Positions 8,588 to 16,883 of a DNA stretch of 33,570 nt are shown one piece after another. The notes below the pieces were generated by a model, which had not been told where the DNA came from, ran no database searches, and saw only the letters and a program-made list of their open reading frames with translations. The stretch is from assembly GCA_003559095.1 (NCBI GenBank), contig PWMW01000421.1:1-33570 (forward strand). The letters are read 5' to 3'. Source of the stretch: Clostridiales bacterium (GTDB lineage Bacteria > Bacillota > Limnochordia > Darwinibacteriales > B1SED10-159). How positions within the stretch are numbered: position 1 is the first letter of the stretch; each line of letters opens with the position of its first letter. Position numbers and translations under genes: made by a program.

Positions 8588-9177
8588 GATGGATTCACCA
8601 CGCTTTCGGCTGTCCGGAGGTGAAGATCCAAAAGCCATGGTAGGGCCCGATCAACCGGTACGCGTTCTGTTTCTGCCACAGCTGGTTCGGCCAAGCTGCG
8701 CCGGACGCGGTGGGCTAGGCTGCACCCTTGGAATGGTCGGCAAGCAGTGGCTGCTGGGTTTTTGTTGAGTGGCTGCAAAGATGCACGGCCGAGACCGAGG
8801 ACCTTGCCCAGGCGGCTGGCATATTGCGGGTAGTGCTCGAGGGTCTGCAGACAGTCAAAAACGCAGCTACCCAAGAGAACAAGATCATGGAAGAGCAGTT
8901 CCTGTTGGCTTTCACAGTCCATAAGTGCGGGATGATTGCGGCGATACACGAATCCATTAGGATCGTCCCTTACCGACTGCTGGCTGAGTATGCAGCGGTG
9001 TGCTGTGATCCTCTTGTTCAAATCCTGGTAATGATGCAGGGTGGACCATACAGCCGTCTGTGTATGTACCAGAAACTCTAGGGCATCCTCTGCATACTGA
9101 TCCGGGGATGAGCGCTGCCTTAGGATCAGGTGATAGCGGCGAACCAAGACTGTAAGCATGTCTGTGGGAAGGATCAA
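8584..9177 (-). CDS. Uncharacterised protein (first of a coupled pair)
   Basis: I do not recognise this roughly 197-residue protein. It has an Arg-rich N-terminal half (LVRRYHLILRQRSSPDQY) and an internal hydrophobic helix, LLFHDLVLLGSCVFDCLQTL. The frame opens at ATG 9222, but the perfect AAAGGAGG at 9185-9192 stands seven bases before TTG 9177, which I take as the start. A sigma-A-like promoter lies upstream at 9262-9290. The stop overlaps the start of the second gene by four bases. The unit is divergent from the alpha-galactosidase operon and could regulate or assist it, but no DNA-binding motif was seen. Confidence 0.68.
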   Translation of the reverse strand: MILPTDMLTVLVRRYHLILRQRSSPDQYAEDALEFLVHTQTAVWSTLHHYQDLNKRITAHRCILSQQSVRDDPNGFVYRRNHPALMDCESQQELLFHDLVLLGSCVFDCLQTLEHYPQYASRLGKVLGLGRASLQPLNKNPAATACRPFQGCSLAHRVRRSLAEPAVAETERVPVDRALPWLLDLHLRTAESVVNPS

Positions 9178-9261
9178 TGAGCTGCCTCCTTTAAGATCAT
9201 CGTAGATCAATCGAACACGCATCTCCCCACAAGTTGCCCGCTTGGGATAGCGGACGATACC

Positions 9262-9290
9262 ACTATATCATTTTTCAGAAATTTTAGCAA
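9262..9290 (-). promoter_or_regulatory. Sigma-A-like promoter for the uncharacterised pair
   Basis: On the minus strand TTGCTA (9285-9290) is separated by 17 bases from TATAGT (9262-9267). An AT-rich spacer, unlike the GC-rich surroundings, supports a real promoter. It gives a leader of about 75 bases before TTG 9177. The rest of 9178-9489 holds no gene that I can support. Confidence 0.65.
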
Positions 9291-9489
9291 GCCGCTGCCT
9301 GGGAAATTTTCCGCAGGGCAAGAAACGGCAGCGTCTGCAGTGCGGGCAGGGAAAGCCAGTGCGGTGGTGAAATTATAGTTGAGAATGCCTCCTCGAAAGA
9401 GCCGCTGTTTGCAACACATCTGCTCCACGGTAACGGTGGTATGTAGAACCGGCTGCATCGGGGACGAAGTATATGAAAGGAGTAATGAT

Positions 9490-11706
9490 ATGGCGATTAC
9501 GTATGACAGTGACCAACGGATCTTTCATCTGCGGGCTGCCCACTGCAGCTATGTGTTTCAGATTCAGAAGAATCAGCAGTTGGCCCATCTGCATTGGGGG
9601 CGACCACTGCAGGAGCCTGCCGATGCCGCCTCGCTGATCACTATCGAAGGGCGTCCCTTTAGTACGCAGTTGGATCCAGAAGATCAAGGCTTTACCACAG
9701 AGTTCATGCCCCAGGAGTTTCCGGCCTTCGGCAGTGGCGATTTCCGCCAACCGGCCTTTGAAGCTGTGTGGAGTGATGGGTCCCGCGTGACAGATTTGCA
9801 GTATCAGGGGCACGAGATCCTTCCTGGTAAACCCCAACTAGGCGGCCTGCCGGCGGTGTATGTGGAATCCGCCGCCGAAGCTGATACGCTGCTGGTGCAT
9901 TTGGCTGATGAGGCCGGGCTGGCAGTTACTCTGCAGTATTCGGTCTTTGCCGAAGCCAATGTAATTACCCGTTCTGTCCTGCTGCGCAGTACAGCGCAGG
10001 AGCCCATCATTTTGGATCGGGCACTTAGTACCAGTGTCGATTTCACCGACAGTGACTTTCGCCTCCTGCAATTGTCCGGGGCATGGGGACGTGAACGAAT
10101 GGTCACTGAGCGCAGTTTGACTCAGGGACTGCAGGCTATTGAGAGTGCTCGCGGTGCCAGCAGCCACCAACAGAATCCTTTCCTGGCCCTGCAGCGGTCG
10201 GGCAGCGATGAGCATCAAGGTGAAGTGTTTGGATTCAGCTTGGTGTACAGCGGGAACTTCTTAGCTCAGGTCGAGGTGGATCCCTTCCTGCAGACCAGAG
10301 TTCAGTTGGGCATCAATCCCCGCGACTTCTCGTGGCAGTTGGATCCCGGCGAAACCCTGCAGACACCGGAGGTAGTCTTGGCATTCAGTGATCAAGGTCT
10401 GAACGGTCTCTCCCAGACCTATCACCGTCTGTACAGAACTCGTCTGGCCAGGGGCGCGTTCCGCGATGAACCGCGTCCGATTCTCATCAACAATTGGGAA
10501 GCCACGTACTTTGACTTTGACGAAGAAAAAATTCTCGCCATTGCACGGCAGGCCCAGACATTGGGCGTGGAACTGTTTGTCTTGGATGATGGTTGGTTCG
10601 GTCAGCGCGATGATGACCACACATCCCTAGGCGATTGGTTCGTAGATACAAGGAAGCTGCCCGACGGCCTGGGAGGTTTGGGCACCAAGATCAACCAACT
10701 GGGAATGAAGTTCGGTCTCTGGTTCGAACCGGAAATGATCTCGCCAGTTAGCGAGTTATACAGAAAGCACCCGGACTGGTGTATCCACATTCCGGGGAGG
10801 CGCCGCACCTTGAGCCGCAACCAGCTGACCTTGAATCTGGCACGAACCGAGGTGCAAGACTACATTATTGAGCAGATCAGCAGCGTGCTGCAGAGCGCTC
10901 CTATCGAGTATGTTAAATGGGACATGAACCGGCATATGACCGAAGTGTTCAACCCGGAACTGCCCGCATCTCGGCAGCGGGAAACGGGCCATCGCTATAT
11001 GCTCGGCCTGTACCGCGTTCTTGAAGAAATTACCAGTCGGTTCCCGCACATCCTGTTTGAAAGCTGCAGCGGAGGCGGCGGCCGTTTTGATCCGGGCATG
11101 CTCCATTATATGCCGCAGACCTGGACCAGCGACAATACCGATGCCGTGGAGAGATTGAAGATTCAATATGGAACCAGTGTTGTCTATCCCTTGAGCAGCA
11201 TGGGTGCCCATGTTTCGGCTGTTCCAAATCACCAGACAGGCCGCATCACGCCCATGGAAATACGCGGCCATGTCAGCATGTTCGGTAACTTTGGCTACGA
11301 GCTGGACTTGACGGAACTGAACGCCGCCGATCTGGAGTGCATTAAGCAGCAGATTGCGGAATACAAAGCTGTCAGACAGTTGGTACAGCAGGGAACGTTC
11401 ATCCGTCTGCTCAGTCCTTTTGCGGGGAATGAAACTGCTTGGCTGGTGGTGAGCGAAGATCAGAATGATGCCTATGTTGGCTATTATCGCGTCTTGGCCG
11501 AACCGAACCCCCGCCACTATAAGGTGAAGCTCAAGGGTCTTGATCCCCACAAACGATACCGTATCGAAGGGACGCAGTGGAGTTTAGGTGGAGACCAGCT
11601 AATGTATGCCGGGCTGAATATCTACCAAATCGCCAGAGAGATCCGGCGCCGACGGGGCGATTTCACCAGTGTGGCGCTGCGGCTGCGGGCGGAAGAGGGC
11701 CGATGA
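9490..11706 (+). CDS. Alpha-galactosidase, GH36
   Basis: This retaining glycoside hydrolase would release terminal alpha-galactose from oligosaccharides such as raffinose or melibiose. The 738 residues fit the long bacterial GH36 form, which has an N-terminal beta-sandwich, a TIM barrel and a C-terminal domain. In the barrel, FVLDDGWFGQRDDDHTSLGDW and GLWFEPEMISP are family signatures. YVKWDMNRHMTE contains the nucleophile (about D478), and the acid/base is in TWTSDNTDAVERL (about D548) after ESCSGGGGRFD. No signal peptide is present, so it acts inside the cell on imported sugars. ATG 9490 follows GAAAGGAG by seven bases; the frame upstream of it is noncoding. Its stop overlaps the next start as ATGA, placing it at the head of a three-gene operon. 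Confidence 0.95.
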   Translation: MAITYDSDQRIFHLRAAHCSYVFQIQKNQQLAHLHWGRPLQEPADAASLITIEGRPFSTQLDPEDQGFTTEFMPQEFPAFGSGDFRQPAFEAVWSDGSRVTDLQYQGHEILPGKPQLGGLPAVYVESAAEADTLLVHLADEAGLAVTLQYSVFAEANVITRSVLLRSTAQEPIILDRALSTSVDFTDSDFRLLQLSGAWGRERMVTERSLTQGLQAIESARGASSHQQNPFLALQRSGSDEHQGEVFGFSLVYSGNFLAQVEVDPFLQTRVQLGINPRDFSWQLDPGETLQTPEVVLAFSDQGLNGLSQTYHRLYRTRLARGAFRDEPRPILINNWEATYFDFDEEKILAIARQAQTLGVELFVLDDGWFGQRDDDHTSLGDWFVDTRKLPDGLGGLGTKINQLGMKFGLWFEPEMISPVSELYRKHPDWCIHIPGRRRTLSRNQLTLNLARTEVQDYIIEQISSVLQSAPIEYVKWDMNRHMTEVFNPELPASRQRETGHRYMLGLYRVLEEITSRFPHILFESCSGGGGRFDPGMLHYMPQTWTSDNTDAVERLKIQYGTSVVYPLSSMGAHVSAVPNHQTGRITPMEIRGHVSMFGNFGYELDLTELNAADLECIKQQIAEYKAVRQLVQQGTFIRLLSPFAGNETAWLVVSEDQNDAYVGYYRVLAEPNPRHYKVKLKGLDPHKRYRIEGTQWSLGGDQLMYAGLNIYQIAREIRRRRGDFTSVALRLRAEEGR

Positions 11707-12653
11707 GCAGCGCGGTACGGGCAGTATCGCCCGTCGATATCACCCTGCAGGCTCTCAGGTCCCGTGTCAAATGGCGATTTTGGCTGCTTTCGGATCTGCA
11801 GCAGTCCAATTTGGCCCAGGCCAAACGCTGTCTGCAGACGGCAGTGGAAGATTTCCGGTCTTGGCAGCTGCCCTGCCAGGGTATCTGGTACTTGGGCGAT
11901 GCCGTGGAGGGCAGCAACGTAGAGCTGGTCCAGCAGATGACAAATATGCAGTGCCACATTCTCGGTACCCTGCAGACGCCGGTGCATTATGTCATGGGCA
12001 ATCACGACTTTGATCTCTGGAAGGAGCACGGATCCGGTCCGGTGGATGAGCGAGTGCCGTTTTGGTCCATGGTGCGGCAGCAGACGGGATGGAGAACCAC
12101 GGCGGATCTTTCCCAGTTTCATTATACGGTTCAGTTTGGCCGCTGGCTGGTGGTCTTTTTGTCGGATCACGCTTCTGTCCAACATGACTGGTTTACCAGC
12201 CACGGGAAGGTGCGGGGACAGAGCCATGCCTACCCTTGGTGCAGCGAAGATTATCAGGCGGTGACCGCGGCCGCAGCAGCATGGTCTGGTCCCGTGATCT
12301 TGGCCTCCCATTACGCTCTGGCAGGCGGGAACCGCCCGGCACCATTGTTGGACCAGCTGCTGCCTCTGCCGAACAATGTGATGCTGCACTGCTATGGGCA
12401 CTCGCACATTGGTGACGCCATTTGGGGCAAAGAACATGTCCACAGGAAGATCGCAGGCGTGCACTACCACGATGTGCCACAAGTGAATGTCTCGTCCCTG
12501 GAGGACCGCCGGGGCAGTGAGGTGCGTTCGGTGCTCCTTGAACTCTATGATGATGACAGTGTTGGGGCGTATTTCCGCGATCACCGTCGGCGCACGTGGG
12601 CCGACGCCCTTATGCATGGTCCACCTTTGGATTGGGGACTGGAGAATATCTAG
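11703..12653 (+). CDS. Calcineurin-like metallophosphoesterase
   Basis: This predicted dinuclear-metal phosphoesterase of about 316 residues has the five family blocks in order: FWLLSDLQQSN (Asp of block I), IWYLGDAVEG (GD), VMGNHDFDLW (GNHD), LASHYALAG (His) and HCYGHSHIGD (GHxH). No export signal is visible, so a cytoplasmic role is expected. ATG 11703 overlaps the alpha-galactosidase stop by four bases, giving translational coupling. The reading frame extends upstream to 11577, but that part lies inside the galactosidase gene. The substrate is not evident. Being sandwiched between two glycosidases suggests a phosphorylated sugar or phosphodiester-decorated glycan, which is inference only. 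Confidence 0.88.
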   Translation: MSSAVRAVSPVDITLQALRSRVKWRFWLLSDLQQSNLAQAKRCLQTAVEDFRSWQLPCQGIWYLGDAVEGSNVELVQQMTNMQCHILGTLQTPVHYVMGNHDFDLWKEHGSGPVDERVPFWSMVRQQTGWRTTADLSQFHYTVQFGRWLVVFLSDHASVQHDWFTSHGKVRGQSHAYPWCSEDYQAVTAAAAAWSGPVILASHYALAGGNRPAPLLDQLLPLPNNVMLHCYGHSHIGDAIWGKEHVHRKIAGVHYHDVPQVNVSSLEDRRGSEVRSVLLELYDDDSVGAYFRDHRRRTWADALMHGPPLDWGLENI

Positions 12654-12666
12654 GGAGGAATGACGA

Positions 12667-15474
12667 ATGAGTTTGCAGCGAGTCGAGACGTTATGGCAGG
12701 AGCAATCATCCTATTGGGCCCAGCGCGTCTTAGCCCAGTGGCGCTATGCCCACGAACTGGGTTACGTGGAGAATGATGCGAGGATTGGGGAGGCGTTGAC
12801 AGCGTCTCTGGCCATCCTGGAAGAGGGCATGGCTGCGGACGGTGTCATCTCCGATAGTACGGCCCAACGGGCTGAGAATGTCTTGGCGAACATCAGTCCA
12901 CTGGCTAAGGGATATCGTCTGGACTGTGTGAGCCATGCCCACATCGATATGAATTGGATGTGGGGCTACCATGAGACCGTGGCCATCACCCTTGAGACGC
13001 TGCGGACAGTTCTGAACCTCATGCGGGACTACGAGACCTTTACGTTTTCGCAATCCCAGGCCTCAGTATATCGCATCGTGCAGGAACACGATCCGGATAT
13101 GTTGGACGAAATCCGCACACGGGTCAAAGAAGGGCGCTGGGAAGTGACTGCCTCTACCTGGGTCGAGACGGATAAGAACATGCCCAGCGGTGAAAGTTTG
13201 GCCCGACATATTCTTTACAGCAAGCGCTATTTAAGTGGTCTGTTGGACATCGCGCCAGACCAATTGGCTTTGGACTTTGAGCCGGATACCTTCGGTCACA
13301 GCCGCAATGTACCGGAAATTCTCAACAAAGGAGGCGTGCGCTGGTATTATCACTGCCGTGGTTATGACGATCATACCATCTATCGCTGGCAAGCACCTTC
13401 TGGAGCTTCGGTTTTGGTCTATCGCGAGCCGCTGTGGTACAACTCGTCCATTGCCTGGGACATGGGTTGTTACGTACCCGCATTCTGCAGCAGTAACGGG
13501 ATCCGGCGCATGCTGAAAGTTTATGGTGTCGGTGATCACGGCGGTGGGCCTACGCGGCGGGACTTGGAGCGCATCTTGGACATGGCTGCGTGGCCCGTAT
13601 ACCCGACTATCGGCTTCGGCACCTATGGCAGCTATTTCACATATCTGGAAGACACAGGCACGCAGTTTCCAGTGGTGGACTCGGAGCTGAATGCGGTCTT
13701 CACAGGTTGTTACACATCCCAGAGCCGGATCAAAGCAGGCAATGCCGCTGTCCAAGTCAGCCTCCACGATGCGGAAGTGTACCAGGTGATGGCTGCGCTC
13801 CAGACAGCGAAGACCTCCAAAGGTTCGGCACAGTTTCACAGACCCTGGCAAAATTTGCTGTTCAACCATTTTCACGATATCCTTCCTGGATCCGGCACGG
13901 CCGAAACCCGCGAGCACGCCATGGGTTTGTATCAGGAGGCCTTGGCTGTGACTCAGACCGAGATCCTCCGCTCTCTGCGTGCGGCTGCTGCCCAGGGGCA
14001 TGTGGATCCACCCCGAGAGTCGATGATGAACTCAACGGCAGAGGGTGCTGGTGTTGGCTACGGTGCCGCCGGCTGCGGAGTTTCCCAGACCGCCCGCGGA
14101 GCTGGAGCTACCCGTTATTTCGCCGTGTTCAACTCCACAGAATATGCCCGTCAGGAACCGGTGGAGGTGATTGTTTGGGACTGGCCCTTCGCGAACGACG
14201 AAGTCAGCTTCACACTGGCTGACGGCACGGCCGTACGCCACCACGTTGTGGACAGCGGGACCCACCAGTATTGGGGGCACACCTTTGTCAAGGTTCTAGT
14301 GGAGGCTGAGGTACCAGCCACTGGCTTTGCCATTCTCGTTCTGCAGCGTCTGGAAAGGGCCCGGCAGCCGCTGCCGCAACCCCGAGATCCTCGGGTCGCT
14401 ACTCCGCGGCAGTTGCAATTGGAGAACCAGTATCTGCGGGCTGTGTTCACAGAGCAGGGAGCCTTGGTCTCTCTGCGGGATAAGGACACCGGCCAGGAAC
14501 TGGTGGATCCACAGGCTGCAGGTGCCGTCTTCCGTTTTGTGTTGGAAGACGATGCTGAGGGTATGACCGCCTGGCGCGTCGGCTCGTACAAGCGGGTGGA
14601 GGAACTTGCTGCCGGTGGTCGTCTTGTGGATGCTGTCACCGGAGATCTGCGGCAGGCCTTGACCTTTACATGGGATGTGGGAGCCGCTTCCACCGTGACC
14701 GCTGCCGTTAGCTTGCTAGAACACAGCCGCTGCCTGCAGTATGAGGTGACCGCTGATTGGTATGAGCAAGGACGGCCGGGAGTGGGTATCCCGCAGCTGC
14801 AGTACCACTGTCCGCTGGCCTACCGTGCAGATCAGTATGCCTACGATGTTCCGTTCGGCGTGGCAAAGCGCCAGCCCCTGAACATGGATGTGCCCGCCAA
14901 TTCTTGGGCTTGGGCTCGGCGTTCGGATGGGGCCAAAGACAGCAGTATTATAATGTGGGGCCGGGGTAAGCATGGTTTTCGCGGTACGTCCGCTGGCCTG
15001 ACATTGACGCTCCTGCGCAGTTCGTACGACCCTGACCCAGCACCAGAGTTTGGCAAACACACTCTCGCCTTCGCCGTGGGTGCCCTGCCGGAGTCCGCTC
15101 CATTTCAGAGGGTGATCCGCTGGGCCAAAAACCTCAGTGTGCCCATGACGCCCCTTTCGGTGGCAGGGTGGGGAGATACTACCTCGCAGCGAGCTTGTAT
15201 CATCCATGACGTCCAGGGTCCGCTGGCGGTCTCGGCGGTAAAGTTGCCCGAAAACGCCGGCGATGCAGCGGTGATCCTCCGAGCCTATGAGACCGAGGGG
15301 ACCGGCGGAAAGGCGGCCATCAAACTGGCGGTTCCCCTCAAGGAGGCCCAGTTTGTGGACCTCAATGAAGAACCCTTGGCTGCACCTCCTGACCTGACCA
15401 TCGCTGCCGACGGTCTACTGCAGTTTTCCTGCAAGCCCCACGAAGTGATCAGCATCAGGATTGTTGGCAAATAG
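12667..15474 (+). CDS. Alpha-mannosidase, GH38
   Basis: This large zinc-dependent retaining mannosidase of 935 residues matches the bacterial GH38 form. SHAHIDMNWMWGYHET (from residue 89) provides zinc ligands H90 and probably D92 or D94 of the HAHID stretch. LDFEPDTFGHSRNVPE contains the nucleophile (about D207), and LFNHFHDILPGSGT contributes the late zinc His. The remainder comprises the helical-bundle linker and the large C-terminal beta domain. There is no signal peptide. ATG 12667 follows AGGGAGGA by seven bases and begins 13 bases after the phosphoesterase stop. Expected substrates are alpha-mannosides from N-glycans, fungal mannans or mannosylglycerate-like compounds. Confidence 0.95.
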   Translation: MSLQRVETLWQEQSSYWAQRVLAQWRYAHELGYVENDARIGEALTASLAILEEGMAADGVISDSTAQRAENVLANISPLAKGYRLDCVSHAHIDMNWMWGYHETVAITLETLRTVLNLMRDYETFTFSQSQASVYRIVQEHDPDMLDEIRTRVKEGRWEVTASTWVETDKNMPSGESLARHILYSKRYLSGLLDIAPDQLALDFEPDTFGHSRNVPEILNKGGVRWYYHCRGYDDHTIYRWQAPSGASVLVYREPLWYNSSIAWDMGCYVPAFCSSNGIRRMLKVYGVGDHGGGPTRRDLERILDMAAWPVYPTIGFGTYGSYFTYLEDTGTQFPVVDSELNAVFTGCYTSQSRIKAGNAAVQVSLHDAEVYQVMAALQTAKTSKGSAQFHRPWQNLLFNHFHDILPGSGTAETREHAMGLYQEALAVTQTEILRSLRAAAAQGHVDPPRESMMNSTAEGAGVGYGAAGCGVSQTARGAGATRYFAVFNSTEYARQEPVEVIVWDWPFANDEVSFTLADGTAVRHHVVDSGTHQYWGHTFVKVLVEAEVPATGFAILVLQRLERARQPLPQPRDPRVATPRQLQLENQYLRAVFTEQGALVSLRDKDTGQELVDPQAAGAVFRFVLEDDAEGMTAWRVGSYKRVEELAAGGRLVDAVTGDLRQALTFTWDVGAASTVTAAVSLLEHSRCLQYEVTADWYEQGRPGVGIPQLQYHCPLAYRADQYAYDVPFGVAKRQPLNMDVPANSWAWARRSDGAKDSSIIMWGRGKHGFRGTSAGLTLTLLRSSYDPDPAPEFGKHTLAFAVGALPESAPFQRVIRWAKNLSVPMTPLSVAGWGDTTSQRACIIHDVQGPLAVSAVKLPENAGDAAVILRAYETEGTGGKAAIKLAVPLKEAQFVDLNEEPLAAPPDLTIAADGLLQFSCKPHEVISIRIVGK

Positions 15475-15681
15475 CTGCAACGTGGGACCCAAAATCTTGA
15501 CACTTTGCGTCAACCTAAGTGCAAGTTCACGGAGTAACTACCACAAGTTCTGTAAGGCTAGACCGGCTAGATGGTCAATATGGCCAAAAAATAGGGGTCT
15601 TCTGAACAGGGACAGTGAATAATCAACCGAATGTGGCCGTTCCCGATAGTGCAGCCACAGCTAGCAGCGGTGCCAGAAAGC
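15475..15681 (+). other. Gene-free stretch after the mannosidase, possible mobile-element relic
   Basis: No supported gene is present. The stretch has an interrupted repeat, TTGAC-N7-GTCAA, at 15497-15513, and segments around 15560-15625 that remind me of terminal noncoding sequence of insertion elements in Bacillota. I could not identify paired ends or a target duplication, so this is only a suspicion. Confidence 0.2.
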
Positions 15682-15724
15682 AAACCCACCTCCAATCCAG
15701 CGGATCGGAGGTGGGTTTCTTTGG
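15682..15724. terminator. Strong bidirectional terminator
   Basis: A perfect 12-bp stem, AAACCCACCTCC (15682-15693) with GGAGGTGGGTTT (15707-15718), has a 13-base loop and a T-rich tail (CTTT). It lies between the convergent alpha-mannosidase operon and the gpx-ohrR operon and could end both. Confidence 0.82.
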
Positions 15725-15765
15725 GGGAAGATGCCTAATTTTAGGACGGTCTTTCTTGCAAGCGG

Positions 15766-16197
15766 CTATGGGCCGTCCTGCGCCAAAATTACATGAAGGA
15801 TCCGATAGAGCGCCATCCCGTCATCCTGTGACAGCTCGAAGGACGACGCCAATTTGGCTGGAATTTCGCTGGCCGCATCTTGCAGTGCCCAGCCTTTTTC
15901 CGTCAAATGGATATGAACCGTTCGTTCATCCGCTTGGCTGCGAATGCGTTCCACCAGATGCTGTCGTTCCATTTTCTTGAGAAGGGGTGTGAGCGTACCG
16001 GAATCTAGGTGGAGGAGCCTCCCTAACTCTTTGACCGAGGCACCGTCGTGCTCCCACAGTGCCATCAAGGTAATATATTGGGTGTAGGTGATATTTAACG
16101 GGTCCAAGAACGGTTTGTAGGCTCGTATGATCTGTCGTGATACGGCATAGAGCGGAAAACACAACTGGTTTTCTAGTTTTAACTGGTCATAGGCCAC
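15766..16197 (-). CDS. OhrR-like MarR family peroxide-sensing repressor
   Basis: This 143-residue winged-helix repressor senses organic hydroperoxide or hypochlorite by cysteine oxidation. NQLCFPLYAVSRQIIRAYKPFL near the N-terminus carries the reactive cysteine (C13, matching Cys15 of Bacillus OhrR). GRLLHLDSGTLTPLLKKME is the recognition-helix region, and ADERTVHIHLTEKG forms the wing. No second conserved cysteine is seen near the C-terminus, which suggests the one-cysteine class. The start is GTG 16197, eight bases after AAAGGAGG. It is 69 bases downstream of a glutathione peroxidase gene on the same strand, and the palindrome at the promoter of that gene matches an OhrR-type site, so it probably represses its own operon. 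Confidence 0.9.
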   Translation of the reverse strand: MAYDQLKLENQLCFPLYAVSRQIIRAYKPFLDPLNITYTQYITLMALWEHDGASVKELGRLLHLDSGTLTPLLKKMERQHLVERIRSQADERTVHIHLTEKGWALQDAASEIPAKLASSFELSQDDGMALYRILHVILAQDGP

Positions 16198-16266
16198 CGG
16201 CGAGACCTCCTTTCAAGCGTTGGCAGCACAGCTCACGGCTGTGGGTGATATCAAAGGCGAAGGAAT

Positions 16267-16806
16267 CTAGTCAGTAAGCAGCTCTTCGATGGCTGCAGCG
16301 ATTTGCTTCGGGGGCACAGTGGGCGCATAGCGGGCCACAACGTCACCGCCTGCAGTGACAAGGAACTTTGTGAAGTTCCACTTTATCTCACCGCTATCAG
16401 AGGCGTCAGGCGCAGCGGTGGCGGTTTTTTGCACCGCGCCGCTTTCGGTAAGTTCCTGATCCTGAGGAATCTGCTCTTTGAGATATTGAAACAACGGGTG
16501 CGCTTGGCTGCCGTTGACGTCAAGTTTGGCAAAGGTTTGGAATGTTGTTCCATAGTTGAGCTGGCAGAATTCCTGGATCTCCGCATCGATTTCTGGCGCT
16601 TGCGACTTGAATTGGTTGCAGGGGAAGTCCAGAACGGTAAACCCCCGGTCCTTGTACGTGCTGTGAAGTTCCTGAAGCTCTGCGTACTGCGGCGTCAAGC
16701 CACAGCGGGTAGCGGTGTTGACAATCAACGCCACCTGACCACGGTAGCGGTCTAGGGTTACATCGTTTTGGCTGGCGTCTTTCACGGTGAAATCGTGAAC
16801 ACTCAT
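16267..16806 (-). CDS. Glutathione peroxidase family (thiol) peroxidase
   Basis: This peroxidase reduces organic hydroperoxides and H2O2. NTATRCGLTPQY holds the peroxidatic residue as Cys35 rather than selenocysteine. FPCNQF (61-66) contributes Gln65, and IKWNFTKFLV (Trp143, Asn144) completes the tetrad. Cys81 in EFCQLNYGTTF lies where thioredoxin-dependent members have the resolving Cys, so thioredoxin is the likelier reductant. The 179 residues include a short Ala/Ser-rich insertion (about 120-140) not common in the family. ATG 16806 has GGAGGAAAC ahead of it. It is the first gene of an operon with an OhrR-like repressor. Confidence 0.92.
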   Translation of the reverse strand: MSVHDFTVKDASQNDVTLDRYRGQVALIVNTATRCGLTPQYAELQELHSTYKDRGFTVLDFPCNQFKSQAPEIDAEIQEFCQLNYGTTFQTFAKLDVNGSQAHPLFQYLKEQIPQDQELTESGAVQKTATAAPDASDSGEIKWNFTKFLVTAGGDVVARYAPTVPPKQIAAAIEELLTD

Positions 16807-16830
16807 GGTTGTTTCCTCCGCGCTCTCTTA

Positions 16831-16875
16831 AATTGTAAACAATTAAATTTTACGACAAAAAGGTACGTTTGTCAA
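16831..16875 (-). promoter_or_regulatory. gpx-ohrR promoter with OhrR-like operator
   Basis: On the minus strand TTGACA (16870-16875), a 17-base spacer and TAAAAT (16847-16852) form a near-perfect sigma-A promoter. A palindrome, AATTGT-AA-ACAATT (16831-16844), covers the expected transcription start. Its AT-rich TACAATT-like half-sites resemble known OhrR boxes. A repressor bound here would block initiation of both genes. Confidence 0.85.
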
Positions 16876-16883
16876 GAGGCCCA

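Noticed and set aside
8015-9222. A single gene broken by a frameshift
   Set aside because: The first frame stops exactly where the second starts (ATGA overlap), which is normal coupling of two genes, and each has sensible length and composition.
9379-9489. N-terminal extension of the alpha-galactosidase
   Set aside because: ATG 9490 has a strong ribosome site directly ahead, and the extension has no family similarity and an odd Cys/Arg-rich composition.
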